DNA of 64,000 nucleotides, taken from positions 2,688,501 through 2,752,500 of the forward strand of contig NZ_CP077091.1 in assembly GCF_014268595.2 (NCBI RefSeq), written 5' to 3'. The translations under genes were made by a program, and so were the position numbers. This DNA comes from Pseudomonas hamedanensis. Lineage in GTDB: Bacteria; Pseudomonadota; Gammaproteobacteria; Pseudomonadales; Pseudomonadaceae. The stretch's first letter is position 1, and every line of letters starts with the position of its first letter. The notes under the pieces are model-generated. The model did not search any database. It was not told the origin of the DNA and was given only the letters and a program-made list of their open reading frames with translations. Positions 54,964-64,000 of the stretch are shown here, in pieces.

Positions 54964-55102
54964 AGGCGTCCGTCTTGGGTCGTGTCCCAAATGAGCTTGG
55001 GCCGGCCGGTTGTCTATTCGCGCCCTACCTTAAGGGAGAGGCGCGCTGAGGTCGAGATTAAAAATTCAGGTTGTGCACAAGCGCAATAATGGCACTTGCC
55101 GG

Positions 55103-58100
55103 TCAACGGTATTGGAGGAAGACGTTGTCTCGCCCGAACTGGTCACGCAGTGCTTGAATCAACGCATCCGCCGGGTCGATCCGCCAGGTCTCGCCGAACT
55201 GCAGCAAGGTCTTCGCTTCGGGGCTGGTGTACTCCATGGTGATCGGGCAGGCGCCACGATGACGCTTGAGCAACTCACCCAACCAGCGTAGCTGATCGCC
55301 TTTGAGGTCCTGGGTGTGCAGTTTCAGGCGCAAGCTCTCGGCCAGGTTGGTGCGCGCATCCTCCATGCTCATCACCCGCTTGACCCGCAGGCGCAGGCCG
55401 CCGGAGAAGTCGTCGTTGCTGACTTCGCCTTCGACCACCACCATCGCGTCGGTCTGCAACAGCGATTGCGCCGAATGGAACGCTTCGGCAAACAGCGACG
55501 CCTCGATCCGCCCCGAGCGGTCGTCGAGGGTGATGAAGCCCATCTTGTCGCCCTTTTTGTTCTTCATCACCCGCAGGGCAATGATCATTCCCGCCACGGT
55601 CTGGGTGTCGCGGGCCGGTTTCAGGTCGATGATGCGCTGACGGGCGAAACGGCGAATCTCGCCTTCGTACTCGTCAATCGGGTGACCGGTCAGGTACAGG
55701 CCCAAGGTGTCTTTTTCACCTTTGAGGCGTTCCTTCAGGGTCAGCTCCTTGGCCTTGCGATGGCTGGCGTAAACATCGGCGTCTTCCTCGACGAACAAGC
55801 CGCCAAACAAGTCGGCGTGACCGGAGTCGTGGGTACGCGCGGTCTGCTCGGCAGCCTTGATCGCCTCTTCCATCGCCGCCAGCAGCACGGCGCGGTTGCG
55901 GTCGATGTTGGCCTGATAAGCCTTTTGCTCGTCATGGAAGTACGGGCCCAGACGATCCAGGGCACCGCTGCGGATCAAACCGTCGAGGGTGCGCTTGTTG
56001 ATGCGTTTGAGGTCGACGCGGGCGCAGAAATCGAACAGATCCTTGAACGGACCGGCCTGACGCGCTTCAGTGATCGCTTCCACCGGACCTTCACCGACGC
56101 CTTTGATCGCGCCGAGGCCGTAGACGATGCGGCCGTCGTCGTTCACCGTGAACTTGAACTCAGAGGTGTTCACGTCCGGCGCGTCGAGGCGCAGCTTCAT
56201 CGTGCGCACTTCTTCGATCAAGGTCACGACCTTGTCGGTGTTGTGCATATCCGCCGAGAGTACCGCGGCCATGAACGGCGCCGGATAGTGGGCTTTCAGC
56301 CAGGCGGTCTGGTACGACACCAGGCCGTAGGCGGCGGAGTGGGATTTGTTGAAGCCGTAACCGGCGAATTTTTCCACCAGGTCGAAAATGTTACCGGCCA
56401 GATCGGCGTCGATGCCGTTGGTCGCACAACCTTCAATGAAGCCGCCGCGCTGCTTGGCCATTTCTTCGGGTTTTTTCTTACCCATGGCTCGCCGCAGCAT
56501 GTCCGCACCGCCGAGGGTGTAACCGGCCATGACCTGGGCAATCTGCATCACCTGTTCCTGGTACAGGATGATGCCGTAAGTCGGTGCCAGGACTGGCTTG
56601 AGGCCGTCGTACTGGTAATCCGAGTGCGGGTAGGCCAATTCGGCGCGACCGTGCTTACGGTTGATGAAGTCGTCCACCATGCCCGATTGCAGCGGACCTG
56701 GACGGAACAGTGCCACCAGTGCGATCAAGTCTTCCAGGCAGTCGGGCTTGAGCTTTTTGATCAGCTCTTTCATGCCCCGCGACTCAAGCTGGAACACCGC
56801 CGTGGTTTCGGCTTTTTGCAGCAGCGTGTAGGTCGGTTTGTCGTCCAGCGGGATAAACGCGATATCCAGTGGCGGCTCGTTGACCTTGGCGCGGTCGCGG
56901 TTGATGGTTTTCAGCGCCCAGTCGATGATCGTCAGGGTTCGCAGGCCGAGGAAGTCGAACTTCACCAGACCGGCCGCCTCAACGTCGTCCTTGTCGAACT
57001 GGGTCACCAGACCGTCGCCGGCCTCGTCGCAGTAGATCGGCGAGAAGTCGGTCAGCTTGGTCGGCGCGATGACCACACCACCGGCGTGTTTACCGACGTT
57101 ACGCACCACGCCCTCGAGCTTGCGCGCCATTTCCCAGATTTCCGCCGCTTCTTCATCGACCTTGATGAAGTCACGCAGGATTTCTTCCTGCTCGTAGGCT
57201 TTTTCCAGGGTCATGCCGACTTCGAACGGAATCATCTTCGACAGGCGATCGGCCAGGCCGTAGGACTTGCCCTGCACCCGCGCCACGTCGCGGACCACAG
57301 CCTTGGCGGCCATGGAACCGAACGTGATGATCTGGCTGACCGCATTGCGGCCGTACTTCTCGGCCACGTAGTCGATCACCCGGTCACGGCCGTCCATACA
57401 GAAGTCGACGTCGAAGTCGGGCATCGAGACCCGTTCCGGGTTGAGGAAACGTTCGAACAGCAGGTCATATTCCAGCGGGTCGAGATCGGTAATCTTCTGG
57501 ACATAAGCCACCAGCGAGCCGGCACCCGACCCCCGGCCAGGACCGACCGGCACGCCGTTGCTCTTGGCCCACTGGATAAAGTCCATCACGATCAGGAAGT
57601 AACCGGGGAAGCCCATCTGGATGATGATATCCAGCTCGAAATTCAAGCGGTCGACATAGACCTGGCGCTTGGCTTCGTAATCTTCGGTGGTGTCCTTGGG
57701 CAGCAGTACCGCCAGTCGTTCTTCGAGACCGTCGAAGGAGACCTTGCGGAAATATTCGTCGATGGTCATGCCATCGGGAATCGGGAAGTTGGGCAAAAAG
57801 TGGGTGCCCAGTTTCACTTCGATGTTGCAGCGTTTGGCGATCTCGACGGTGTTTTCGACAGCGTCGGGAATGTCGCTGAACAGCTCGATCATTTCCTCGG
57901 CGCTTTTCAGGTACTGCTGATCGCTGTAATTCTTCGAACGCCGCGGATCGTCGAGGGCACGGCCCTCACCGATGCACACGCGGGTTTCGTGGGCGGCGAA
58001 GTCTTCCTGCTTGATGAAGCGCACATCGTTGGTCGCCACCAACGGCGCGCCAAGCTTGTCGGCGAGCGCCACGGCACCGTGCAGTTGCTCTTCGTCGTTC

Positions 58101-58624
58101 GGGCGGTTGGTGCGCTGGATTTCCAGATAGAAACGATCCGGGAACACCGCCATCCACTCGCGCGCCAAGGCCTCGGCCTCTGCCGGGTTGCCGCCAATCA
58201 TGGCCATGCCGATCTCGCCTTCTTTGGCGGCGGACAGCATGATCAGGCCTTCGCTGGCCTCGGCGACCCACTCGCGCTCGACGATGACCATGCCGTTGCG
58301 CTGGCCTTCAATGAAACCGCGCGAGATCAACTCGGTCAGGTTGCGATAGCCCTTGGCATTCATCACCAACAGGCTGATGCGGCTCAGCGGCGCATCCGGA
58401 TCCTTGTTCGCCAGCCACAGGTCGGCGCCGCAGATCGGCTTGATGCCTGCGCCCATGGCGTTTTTATAGAACTTGACCAGCGAACACATGTTGTTCTGAT
58501 CGGTGACCGCGACCGCCGGCATGTTCATGCCCGTCAGCGCCTTGACCAGCGGCTTGATTCGCACCAGCCCGTCGACCAGGGAGTATTCAGTGTGCAGGCG
58601 TAGATGAACGAATGAAGCCGGCAT
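55103..58624 (-). CDS. dnaE: DNA polymerase III subunit alpha
   Basis: A 1173-residue replicative polymerase. PHP domain at about 1-280 (FVHLRLHTEYSLVDGLVRIK), GPGRGSGAGSLVAYVQKIT near 365, catalytic aspartates in PDFDVDFCMDGRD around 401-403 and Asp near 555, helix-hairpin-helix region at about 830 (GLGAIKGVGEGPVEAI) and OB-fold near 1000 (VAGMIIALRVMKNKKGDKMG). Length matches gamma-proteobacterial DnaE. Confidence 0.99.
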   Translation of the reverse strand: MPASFVHLRLHTEYSLVDGLVRIKPLVKALTGMNMPAVAVTDQNNMCSLVKFYKNAMGAGIKPICGADLWLANKDPDAPLSRISLLVMNAKGYRNLTELISRGFIEGQRNGMVIVEREWVAEASEGLIMLSAAKEGEIGMAMIGGNPAEAEALAREWMAVFPDRFYLEIQRTNRPNDEEQLHGAVALADKLGAPLVATNDVRFIKQEDFAAHETRVCIGEGRALDDPRRSKNYSDQQYLKSAEEMIELFSDIPDAVENTVEIAKRCNIEVKLGTHFLPNFPIPDGMTIDEYFRKVSFDGLEERLAVLLPKDTTEDYEAKRQVYVDRLNFELDIIIQMGFPGYFLIVMDFIQWAKSNGVPVGPGRGSGAGSLVAYVQKITDLDPLEYDLLFERFLNPERVSMPDFDVDFCMDGRDRVIDYVAEKYGRNAVSQIITFGSMAAKAVVRDVARVQGKSYGLADRLSKMIPFEVGMTLEKAYEQEEILRDFIKVDEEAAEIWEMARKLEGVVRNVGKHAGGVVIAPTKLTDFSPIYCDEAGDGLVTQFDKDDVEAAGLVKFDFLGLRTLTIIDWALKTINRDRAKVNEPPLDIAFIPLDDKPTYTLLQKAETTAVFQLESRGMKELIKKLKPDCLEDLIALVALFRPGPLQSGMVDDFINRKHGRAELAYPHSDYQYDGLKPVLAPTYGIILYQEQVMQIAQVMAGYTLGGADMLRRAMGKKKPEEMAKQRGGFIEGCATNGIDADLAGNIFDLVEKFAGYGFNKSHSAAYGLVSYQTAWLKAHYPAPFMAAVLSADMHNTDKVVTLIEEVRTMKLRLDAPDVNTSEFKFTVNDDGRIVYGLGAIKGVGEGPVEAITEARQAGPFKDLFDFCARVDLKRINKRTLDGLIRSGALDRLGPYFHDEQKAYQANIDRNRAVLLAAMEEAIKAAEQTARTHDSGHADLFGGLFVEEDADVYASHRKAKELTLKERLKGEKDTLGLYLTGHPIDEYEGEIRRFARQRIIDLKPARDTQTVAGMIIALRVMKNKKGDKMGFITLDDRSGRIEASLFAEAFHSAQSLLQTDAMVVVEGEVSNDDFSGGLRLRVKRVMSMEDARTNLAESLRLKLHTQDLKGDQLRWLGELLKRHRGACPITMEYTSPEAKTLLQFGETWRIDPADALIQALRDQFGRDNVFLQYR

Positions 58625-58644
58625 AGTGATCCTGTCCAGTTACA

Positions 58645-58677
58645 TGGAAACAACAAGGCCCGGATTGTACCGGGCCT
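58645..58677 (-). terminator. rnhB terminator
   Basis: Minus strand GGCCCGGTACAATCCGGGCC followed by TTGTTGTTTCC. It lies after rnhB and before dnaE. Confidence 0.75.
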
Positions 58678-58700
58678 CGAACAAAACATCAGCCTTGCGA

Positions 58701-59342
58701 CTAAACCTGCGTCAGGCTTTCCAGCGCCTCGTAAGCCAGGCGTACCGGGGCGAACGAGCGGCGGTGAATCGGCGTCGGACCGAGCCGTGCCAACGCTTCC
58801 AGATGAACGGGGGTCGGGTAGCCTTTATGACCGCCGATGCCGTAGCCCGGATAGATCAATTCGAACGCTGCCATTTCGCGGTCGCGACTGACCTTGGCCA
58901 GAATCGACGCCGCCGCGATCGCTGGCACCTTGCCGTCGCCCTGAATCACCGCCTCAGCGCGCATCGGCAGTTGCGGGCAGCGGTTGCCGTCGATCATCGC
59001 CAGTTTCGGCTGGATGTGCAGGCCGGCCACCGCACGCTGCATCGCCAGCATGGTCGCGTGGAGGATGTTCAGCTCGTCGATTTCTTCGACCTCGGCACGG
59101 GCAATGCACCAGCTCAGGGCCTTTTCGCAAATCTCGTCGTAGAGCTTTTCGCGCTTGGCCTCGGTGAGTTTCTTCGAGTCGTCGAGACCAAGGATCGGCC
59201 GGTTCGGGTCGAGGATTACCGCCGCCGTCACGACTGCACCGCACAACGGGCCGCGGCCGACTTCATCGACACCGGCGACCAATTCTTCGACTTCAGCGAC
59301 CAGGGTGAAATCCAGGCCCATCTGCATGCTTGCCTTGCTCAT
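58701..59342 (-). CDS. rnhB: Ribonuclease HII
   Basis: A 213-residue enzyme that cuts RNA in RNA/DNA hybrids and single ribonucleotides in DNA. The catalytic DEDD residues begin in [15 protein letters not shown] near 24-38; [19 protein letters not shown] and [10 protein letters not shown] follow. The ATG at 59342 overlaps the lpxB stop (ATGA); MQMGLDFT five codons in is an alternative. Confidence 0.97.
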   Translation of the reverse strand: MSKASMQMGLDFTLVAEVEELVAGVDEVGRGPLCGAVVTAAVILDPNRPILGLDDSKKLTEAKREKLYDEICEKALSWCIARAEVEEIDELNILHATMLAMQRAVAGLHIQPKLAMIDGNRCPQLPMRAEAVIQGDGKVPAIAAASILAKVSRDREMAAFELIYPGYGIGGHKGYPTPVHLEALARLGPTPIHRRSFAPVRLAYEALESLTQV

Positions 59343-60469
59343 CGTTTTTCGCCGATCAGGTTAAGGACGGCGTCCGCCGCCTGATTGGAAGCATCGCGCC
59401 GCAATGTGCGGTGGATCTCGTCGAAGCCGCGGGTCTGTTCCTCACCGCCGTCAATCAATGGTGACAGGGTCTGCGCCAAGGCCTCGACCGTTGCGTCATC
59501 CTGCAACAGCTCCGGCACCAGCAAGCGCTGGGCGAGCAGGTTCGGCAACGAGACGTATGGACTCTTGACCATGCGCTTGAGGATCCAGAACGTCAGCGGC
59601 GCCAGACGATACGCCACCACCATCGGCCGCTTGTACAACAGCGCTTCAAGGGTCGCGGTGCCGGAGGCGATCAACACGGCGTTGCAGGCGGCCAAGGCCA
59701 GATGCGATTTGCCGTCGAGCAGCGTCACCGGCAGATCTCGACCGGCCAGCAGGGTTTCGATTTGCTCACGACGCTCAGGATTGGCGCACGGAATCACAAA
59801 ACGCAACCCCGGGCGCATCGCGCGCAGGCGTTCGGCAGTGTCGAGGAACAGCGCGCCGAGGCGACTGACTTCACCGCCACGGCTGCCCGGCATCAGGGCC
59901 ACCAGCGGCCCGTCGGGCAAGCCCAGCTCGGCACGCGCGGCGGCGCGATCGGCTTCCAGCGGAATGGTATCGGCCAGGGTGTGGCCGACGAAACGCACCG
60001 GCACGCCTTTTTCTTCATAGAATCGGGCTTCGAACGGCAGCAACGTGAGCATCAGGTCGCAGCCTTCGCGGATCTTCAGCACACGCTTTTGTCGCCACGC
60101 CCACACCGACGGGCTGACGTAGTGCACGGTCTTGATCCCGGCCTGACGCAGCTTGAGTTCGATATTGAGGGTGAAGTCCGGCGCGTCGATGCCAATGAAC
60201 ACGTCCGGCTTCTGAGCGATCAGCGTGGCGATCAGGTCCTTGCGGCGTTTAAGCAGCTCGCGCAGCCGACCGAGAACTTCCACCAGGCCCATGACCGACA
60301 AGCGTTCCATCGGGAAATACGACGTCAGGCCTTCGGCCTGCATCAGCGGACCGCCGACGCCGATAAATTCGATCGCCGGGTGTTGAGCCTTGAGCGCACG
60401 CATGAGGCCGGCGCCGAGAATGTCACCGGAAGCCTCACCCGCCACCAGCGCAATACGCAGACTGGCCAT
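59339..60469 (-). CDS. lpxB: Lipid-A-disaccharide synthase
   Basis: A 376-residue peripheral inner-membrane glycosyltransferase joining UDP-2,3-diacylglucosamine and lipid [21 protein letters not shown] at the N-terminus and [20 protein letters not shown] near residue 190 are characteristic. It starts two bases after the lpxA stop. Confidence 0.98.
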   Translation of the reverse strand: MASLRIALVAGEASGDILGAGLMRALKAQHPAIEFIGVGGPLMQAEGLTSYFPMERLSVMGLVEVLGRLRELLKRRKDLIATLIAQKPDVFIGIDAPDFTLNIELKLRQAGIKTVHYVSPSVWAWRQKRVLKIREGCDLMLTLLPFEARFYEEKGVPVRFVGHTLADTIPLEADRAAARAELGLPDGPLVALMPGSRGGEVSRLGALFLDTAERLRAMRPGLRFVIPCANPERREQIETLLAGRDLPVTLLDGKSHLALAACNAVLIASGTATLEALLYKRPMVVAYRLAPLTFWILKRMVKSPYVSLPNLLAQRLLVPELLQDDATVEALAQTLSPLIDGGEEQTRGFDEIHRTLRRDASNQAADAVLNLIGEKR

Positions 60470-60471
60470 AA

Positions 60472-61248
60472 TCAGCGGGTGATGCCGCGAGTCGACGCCT
60501 GGATCGAATCGCGGAACACGGCGACTTCAGGGAACTGCGCAGAAGGTTCGACCAGTTCGGCCAACGCCTGCTCGACCGTCAGCCCTTGGCGATAGACGGT
60601 TTTATAGGCGCGACGCAGCGCATGGATCGCATCTTCGCTGAAGCCACGACGGCGCATGCCTTCGAAGTTCATGCTGCGGGCTTCGGCCGGGTTGCCGAAT
60701 ACCGTGACAAACGCCGGAACGTCCTTGCCGATCGCCGTGCCCATGCCGGAAAAGCTGTGGGCGCCGATGTGGCAATACTGATGCACCAGGGTGAAACCGG
60801 AGAGGATCGCCCAATCATCAACATGCACATGGCCCGCCAACGCGGTGTTGTTGACCAGAATGCAGTGGTTGCCGATGACACTGTCGTGACCGATGTGGGC
60901 ATAGGCCATGATCAGGTTGTGATCACCCAGCGTGGTTTCCGAGCGATCCTGAACGGTGCCACGGTGAATGGTCACGCCTTCGCGGATGACGTTGTGGTCA
61001 CCGATCACCAGGCGGGTTTCCTCGCCCTTGTACTTCAGATCCGGGGTGTCTTCGCCTACCGAAGAGAACTGGTAGATGCGATTGTGTTTACCAATGCGGG
61101 TCGGCCCCTTGAGGATCACATGCGGCCCGATCACGGTACCCTCGCCGATTTCCACACCTGCGCCGATGATCGACCACGGGCCGACCTCGACGCCGTCAGC
61201 CAGGACGGCAGACGGATCGATGATTGCGCGAGGGTCAATCAAACTCAT
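60472..61248 (-). CDS. lpxA: UDP-N-acetylglucosamine acyltransferase
   Basis: A 258-residue left-handed beta-helix acyltransferase, first step of lipid A synthesis. Start [20 protein letters not shown] at 61248. Hexapeptide repeats run through residue 190; the catalytic His is in [16 protein letters not shown] near 120. It overlaps fabZ by four bases. Confidence 0.98.
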   Translation of the reverse strand: MSLIDPRAIIDPSAVLADGVEVGPWSIIGAGVEIGEGTVIGPHVILKGPTRIGKHNRIYQFSSVGEDTPDLKYKGEETRLVIGDHNVIREGVTIHRGTVQDRSETTLGDHNLIMAYAHIGHDSVIGNHCILVNNTALAGHVHVDDWAILSGFTLVHQYCHIGAHSFSGMGTAIGKDVPAFVTVFGNPAEARSMNFEGMRRRGFSEDAIHALRRAYKTVYRQGLTVEQALAELVEPSAQFPEVAVFRDSIQASTRGITR

Positions 61249-61685
61249 ACTTTTTGTTCCGCACAGATGATCTCGGCCGAGCAGACCGGCTTGCCATCCA
61301 CCGAAGCCTGGCACTCGAATTTCCAGATCTTGCGCTTGCAACTGATGAAGGTCGCTTCGAGGATCAACTGGTCGCCCGGTTTGACAGGCTGGCGGAAGCG
61401 CAGCTTGTCGGAACCGACGAAGTAGTACAGGGTGCCGTCGGCCGGTTTGACGTCAAGCATTTTGAAACCGAGGATCCCGGCAGCCTGAGCCATCGCTTCG
61501 ATGATCAGCACGCCCGGCATGATCGGATGCGCCGGGAAGTGACCATTGAAAAACGGCTCATTGATGCTGACATTCTTGTAGGCGCGAATGCGCTTGCCTT
61601 CAGTGTCCAGTTCCACCACCCGGTCCACCAGCAGGAACGGGTAACGGTGAGGCAGGTATTCGCGAATCTCGTTGATGTCCATCAT
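61245..61685 (-). CDS. fabZ: 3-hydroxyacyl-ACP dehydratase FabZ
   Basis: A 146-residue hot-dog-fold dehydratase of fatty acid elongation. [20 protein letters not shown], and the active-site helix [20 protein letters not shown] with catalytic His and, further on, Glu. Competes with LpxA for 3-hydroxyacyl-ACP, which explains the conserved lpxD-fabZ-lpxA-lpxB cluster. Confidence 0.98.
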   Translation of the reverse strand: MMDINEIREYLPHRYPFLLVDRVVELDTEGKRIRAYKNVSINEPFFNGHFPAHPIMPGVLIIEAMAQAAGILGFKMLDVKPADGTLYYFVGSDKLRFRQPVKPGDQLILEATFISCKRKIWKFECQASVDGKPVCSAEIICAEQKV

Positions 61686-61791
61686 TTCAGGGGAAAGCCT
61701 ATGTAAAGATTGGGAGCGCGACTGACGCGCACTCCTCTAGCAAATCAAGGAGGCAGTCTAGAGGCTGTGCACACTTGATATGGAAATGGTA

Positions 61792-62847
61792 TCAGCCATC
61801 AGATGAAGCATTACCGTCAGGGGTCACTTCCCCGACGCGCTTTTCCAGCTGTTTCAACCGTCGCGCGATGTCATCGAGCTGACGAATGCGGGCCGCGCTT
61901 TTGCGCCATTCGGCCGCCGGTTGCATGGCTGTACCGGATGAGTAAGCGCCCGGCTCGGTAATCGAGTGGGTCACCATGGTCATCCCGGTCAGGAAAACGT
62001 TGTCGCAAATTTCAATGTGGCCGACCAGACCGACACCACCGGCGAGCATGCAGTGCTTGCCGATTTTGGTGCTGCCTGAAATGCCGACACAGGCGGCCAT
62101 GGCGGTGTGATCACCGACCTGGACGTTGTGCGCAATCTGGATCTGGTTGTCGAGCTTCACGCCATTGCCAATCACGGTATCGGCCAGCGCGCCGCGGTCG
62201 ATGGCGGTGTTCACGCCGATCTCGACATCGTCGCCGATGGTCACGCCACCAATCTGGGCAATTTTCTGCCAGACGCCTTTCTCATTGGCAAAACCGAAAC
62301 CTTCGCCGCCGAGCACCGCACCGGACTGGATGACCACGCGTTTGCCGATGCGCACATCGTGATACAGCGTCACGCGCGGCGCGAGCCAGCCACCTTCGCC
62401 GATTTCACTGCGAGCACCGACGACGCAATGCGCGCCCAGCGTCACGTTTGCGCCAATCCGCGCGCCGGCTTCGATCACCACGAACGGGCCGATGCTGGCA
62501 CTAGGATCGACTACCGCGTCCGCTGCAATCACCGCTGTCGAATGTATCCCCGCAGCCGCTTTTGGTTTCGGATCGAACAAATGCGAGAGGCGCGCGTAAG
62601 CCAGATAAGGATCCGGCACCACCAACGCATTTCCGGCAAAACCTTCAGCGTCGGCGTCCTTGAGCAGCAGTGCAGCCGCCTGCGAACCGGCCAGGTATTT
62701 GCGGTATTGGGGATTTGCCAGAAAGCTCAACTGAGCTGGGCCAGCCTCTTGTAAAGTGGCTAGCCCAGTAATTTGCTTCTCCGGGTCGCCACGCAGGGTG
62801 GCGCCGAGGTACTCGGCCAACTGGCCGAGTTTGATAGTCACGGTCAT
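61792..62847 (-). CDS. lpxD: UDP-3-O-(3-hydroxyacyl)glucosamine N-acyltransferase
   Basis: A 351-residue beta-helix acyltransferase, third step of lipid A synthesis. N-terminal uridine-binding domain ([20 protein letters not shown]), hexapeptide repeats from about 100 to 300, and the catalytic His in [20 protein letters not shown] near 239. The C-terminal helix ([20 protein letters not shown]) binds acyl carrier protein in homologues. Confidence 0.98.
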   Translation of the reverse strand: MTVTIKLGQLAEYLGATLRGDPEKQITGLATLQEAGPAQLSFLANPQYRKYLAGSQAAALLLKDADAEGFAGNALVVPDPYLAYARLSHLFDPKPKAAAGIHSTAVIAADAVVDPSASIGPFVVIEAGARIGANVTLGAHCVVGARSEIGEGGWLAPRVTLYHDVRIGKRVVIQSGAVLGGEGFGFANEKGVWQKIAQIGGVTIGDDVEIGVNTAIDRGALADTVIGNGVKLDNQIQIAHNVQVGDHTAMAACVGISGSTKIGKHCMLAGGVGLVGHIEICDNVFLTGMTMVTHSITEPGAYSSGTAMQPAAEWRKSAARIRQLDDIARRLKQLEKRVGEVTPDGNASSDG

Positions 62848-62850
62848 GGG

Positions 62851-63354
62851 TTACTTCAGCTGATTCATGCGCTCGATAACCTGGCGCGTGATGTCGTACT
62901 GAGGCTTGACATCGATCACTGCGCCACGCTCGAACACCAGGTCAAAACCACCTTTCTTGATGACTTCTTCCACAGCGCTGTCCAGCTTCGGCTTCAGCTG
63001 CTTGAGCATTTCGCGGTCGGCAACGGCTTTGGCTTCGTTCAGTTCCTTGGACTGGAACTGGAAGTCACGGGCCTTTTGCTTGAATTCCAGCTCCAGACGC
63101 TCACGCTCGCCCTGCTGCATCTTGTCGCCACCGGCCATCAGACGGTCCTGAATGCCTTTGGCGCTGCTTTCCAGGGTTTTCAGCTTGGTCAGTTGCGGGC
63201 CGAATTTCTTCTCGGCATCCACGGCGTACTTCTTGGCCGCGTCGGATTCCAGCAAGGCCATCTGATAGTTCAGCACGGCAATTTTCATGTCGGCAAACGC
63301 CGGGCCTGCCACCAGTACGGAGGCCAGGAGAACCAATTGAGTCAACTTACGCAC
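62851..63354 (-). CDS. skp: Periplasmic chaperone Skp (OmpH)
   Basis: A 167-residue chaperone for outer-membrane proteins. Signal peptide 1-21 (MRKLTQLVLLASVLVAGPAF, cleaved after Ala21), then DMKIAVLNYQMALLESDAAK and a long helical tentacle region (about 50-130). It is encoded between bamA and lpxD, three bases before lpxD. Confidence 0.97.
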   Translation of the reverse strand: MRKLTQLVLLASVLVAGPAFADMKIAVLNYQMALLESDAAKKYAVDAEKKFGPQLTKLKTLESSAKGIQDRLMAGGDKMQQGERERLELEFKQKARDFQFQSKELNEAKAVADREMLKQLKPKLDSAVEEVIKKGGFDLVFERGAVIDVKPQYDITRQVIERMNQLK

Positions 63355-63399
63355 GATGCACTCCTACAAAATCCATTGTCGTTATCTTGGGTCAGACGC

Positions 63400-64000
63400 T
63401 TAGAACGTCTGGCCGAGGGAGAATTGGAACACTTGAGTTTCAGCTTCGTCCGGTTTCTTGATCGGCATTGCCAGTGCGAAGCTCAGAGGACCCAGCGCGG
63501 TGACCCAGGTCACGCCGACACCGACGGAACTGGCCATGTTGCTCAGGCTGATGTCATTGCACTTGGTGTTGGACGAGGAACCGTTCGCGTTCGTAGTGTC
63601 CTTGCACTGCGAGTCAAACACGTTACCGACATCCCAGAATACCGAAGTACGCAGGGAGCGCTGATCCTTGACGAATGGCAGCGGGAACAGAACTTCAACA
63701 CCGCCCTGGATCAGGACGTTACCACCGAACGGCAGCGGATCCTGGTCCGGGTCCGCGATGGTCCCCGGGTTGGTGCCCCGGCTCGGCGTACTGCGCGGGC
63801 CAAGCGTGCTGTCCTTGAAGCCACGTACCGAGTTGAAACCACCGGCATAGTAGTTTTCATAGAACGGCAAGCCGTCAGTCGAACCGTAGCCGTCGCCATA
63901 ACCCAGCTCGGTGTGCAGACGCAGGGTGTAATTCTCAGTGATCGGCTGGAACAGCTGGCCGCGGTAATCAAGCTTGAAGAACGACAGGTCGCTGCCCGGA
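63400..64000 (-). CDS. bamA: Outer membrane assembly factor BamA (C-terminal part)
   Basis: About 200 codons of the C-terminal beta-barrel; the gene continues beyond the window. It reads YRGQLFQPITENYTLRLHTE, then NYYAGGFNSVRGFKDSTLGP with the VRGF loop-6 motif that is invariant in Omp85 proteins. The last strand GPLSFALAMPIKKPDEAETQ, then VFQFSLGQTF ends in Phe, the outer-membrane assembly signal. BamA inserts beta-barrel proteins. Confidence 0.97.
   Translation of the reverse strand, partial: PGSDLSFFKLDYRGQLFQPITENYTLRLHTELGYGDGYGSTDGLPFYENYYAGGFNSVRGFKDSTLGPRSTPSRGTNPGTIADPDQDPLPFGGNVLIQGGVEVLFPLPFVKDQRSLRTSVFWDVGNVFDSQCKDTTNANGSSSNTKCNDISLSNMASSVGVGVTWVTALGPLSFALAMPIKKPDEAETQVFQFSLGQTF

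Noticed and set aside
55316..58603. Very long plus-strand open frame opposite dnaE
   Set aside because: It mirrors the codon periodicity of dnaE on the other strand, shows no recognisable domain, and dnaE is certain.

Overview
The window reads as the chromosome of a fluorescent Pseudomonas (P. fluorescens group). The evidence is the conserved block recA-cinA...mutS-fdxA-rpoS-nlpD-pcm-surE-truD-ispF, the block bamA-skp-lpxD-fabZ-lpxA-lpxB-rnhB-dnaE-accA-tilS-pyrG-kdsA-eno-ftsB-ispD, an rgsA-like small RNA with a GacA box between fdxA and rpoS, and several TGTAGGAGTGAGCCTGCTCG-type REP pairs. Nearly everything is on the minus strand; only mutS, fdxA and a LysR regulator are on the plus strand.

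Region 1 (1-1616): the 5' part of recA, with a LexA-like box, and a short cinA. Region 2 (1685-35019) lies between cinA and mutS. It holds two complete contractile-tail gene sets and no capsid, portal, terminase, integrase or replication genes, so it is best read as two tandem R-type tailocins (phage-tail bacteriocins). In transcription order it starts with an XRE/S24 repressor (PrtR-like), a large palindromic operator and a sigma-70 promoter, then an orphan tail-fibre chaperone flanked by two near-identical 57-bp terminator repeats, then a holin. Cluster A (20327-32757) is P2/R-pyocin-like: gpV, W, J, I, one fibre with its chaperone, FI sheath, FII tube, E+E', tape measure, U, X, D. Cluster B (2785-20181) is Mu-like: gp37, DUF2635, sheath, tube, gp41, tape measure, gp43-gp48. 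It ends in FIVE consecutive fibre/chaperone pairs whose fibres share one N-terminal anchor and have unrelated receptor ends. The GH19 endolysin and an embedded Rz/Rz1 spanin pair close the unit, so one holin at the front and one endolysin/spanin set at the back appear to serve both particles. Both clusters carry a -1 programmed-frameshift signal in the tail assembly chaperone (TTTTTTA and TTTTTTC), each leading to a 54-residue extension.

Region 3 (35231-43972): mutS, fdxA, rgsA, rpoS, nlpD, pcm, surE, truD, ispF (DNA repair, stress sigma factor, cell division and isoprenoid genes). Region 4 (44027-47085): formaldehyde detoxification (fghA, adhC) with a divergent LysR regulator. Region 5 (47202-64000): isoprenoid, cell division, glycolysis, KDO, CTP, tRNA-lysidine, fatty-acid, DNA polymerase III, lipid A and outer-membrane assembly genes, ending inside bamA.

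The most interesting material is the multi-fibre array of cluster B, the twin frameshift signals, the seven exact 41-residue repeats of the cluster B tape measure, and the promoter/operator/terminator arrangement ahead of the holin.
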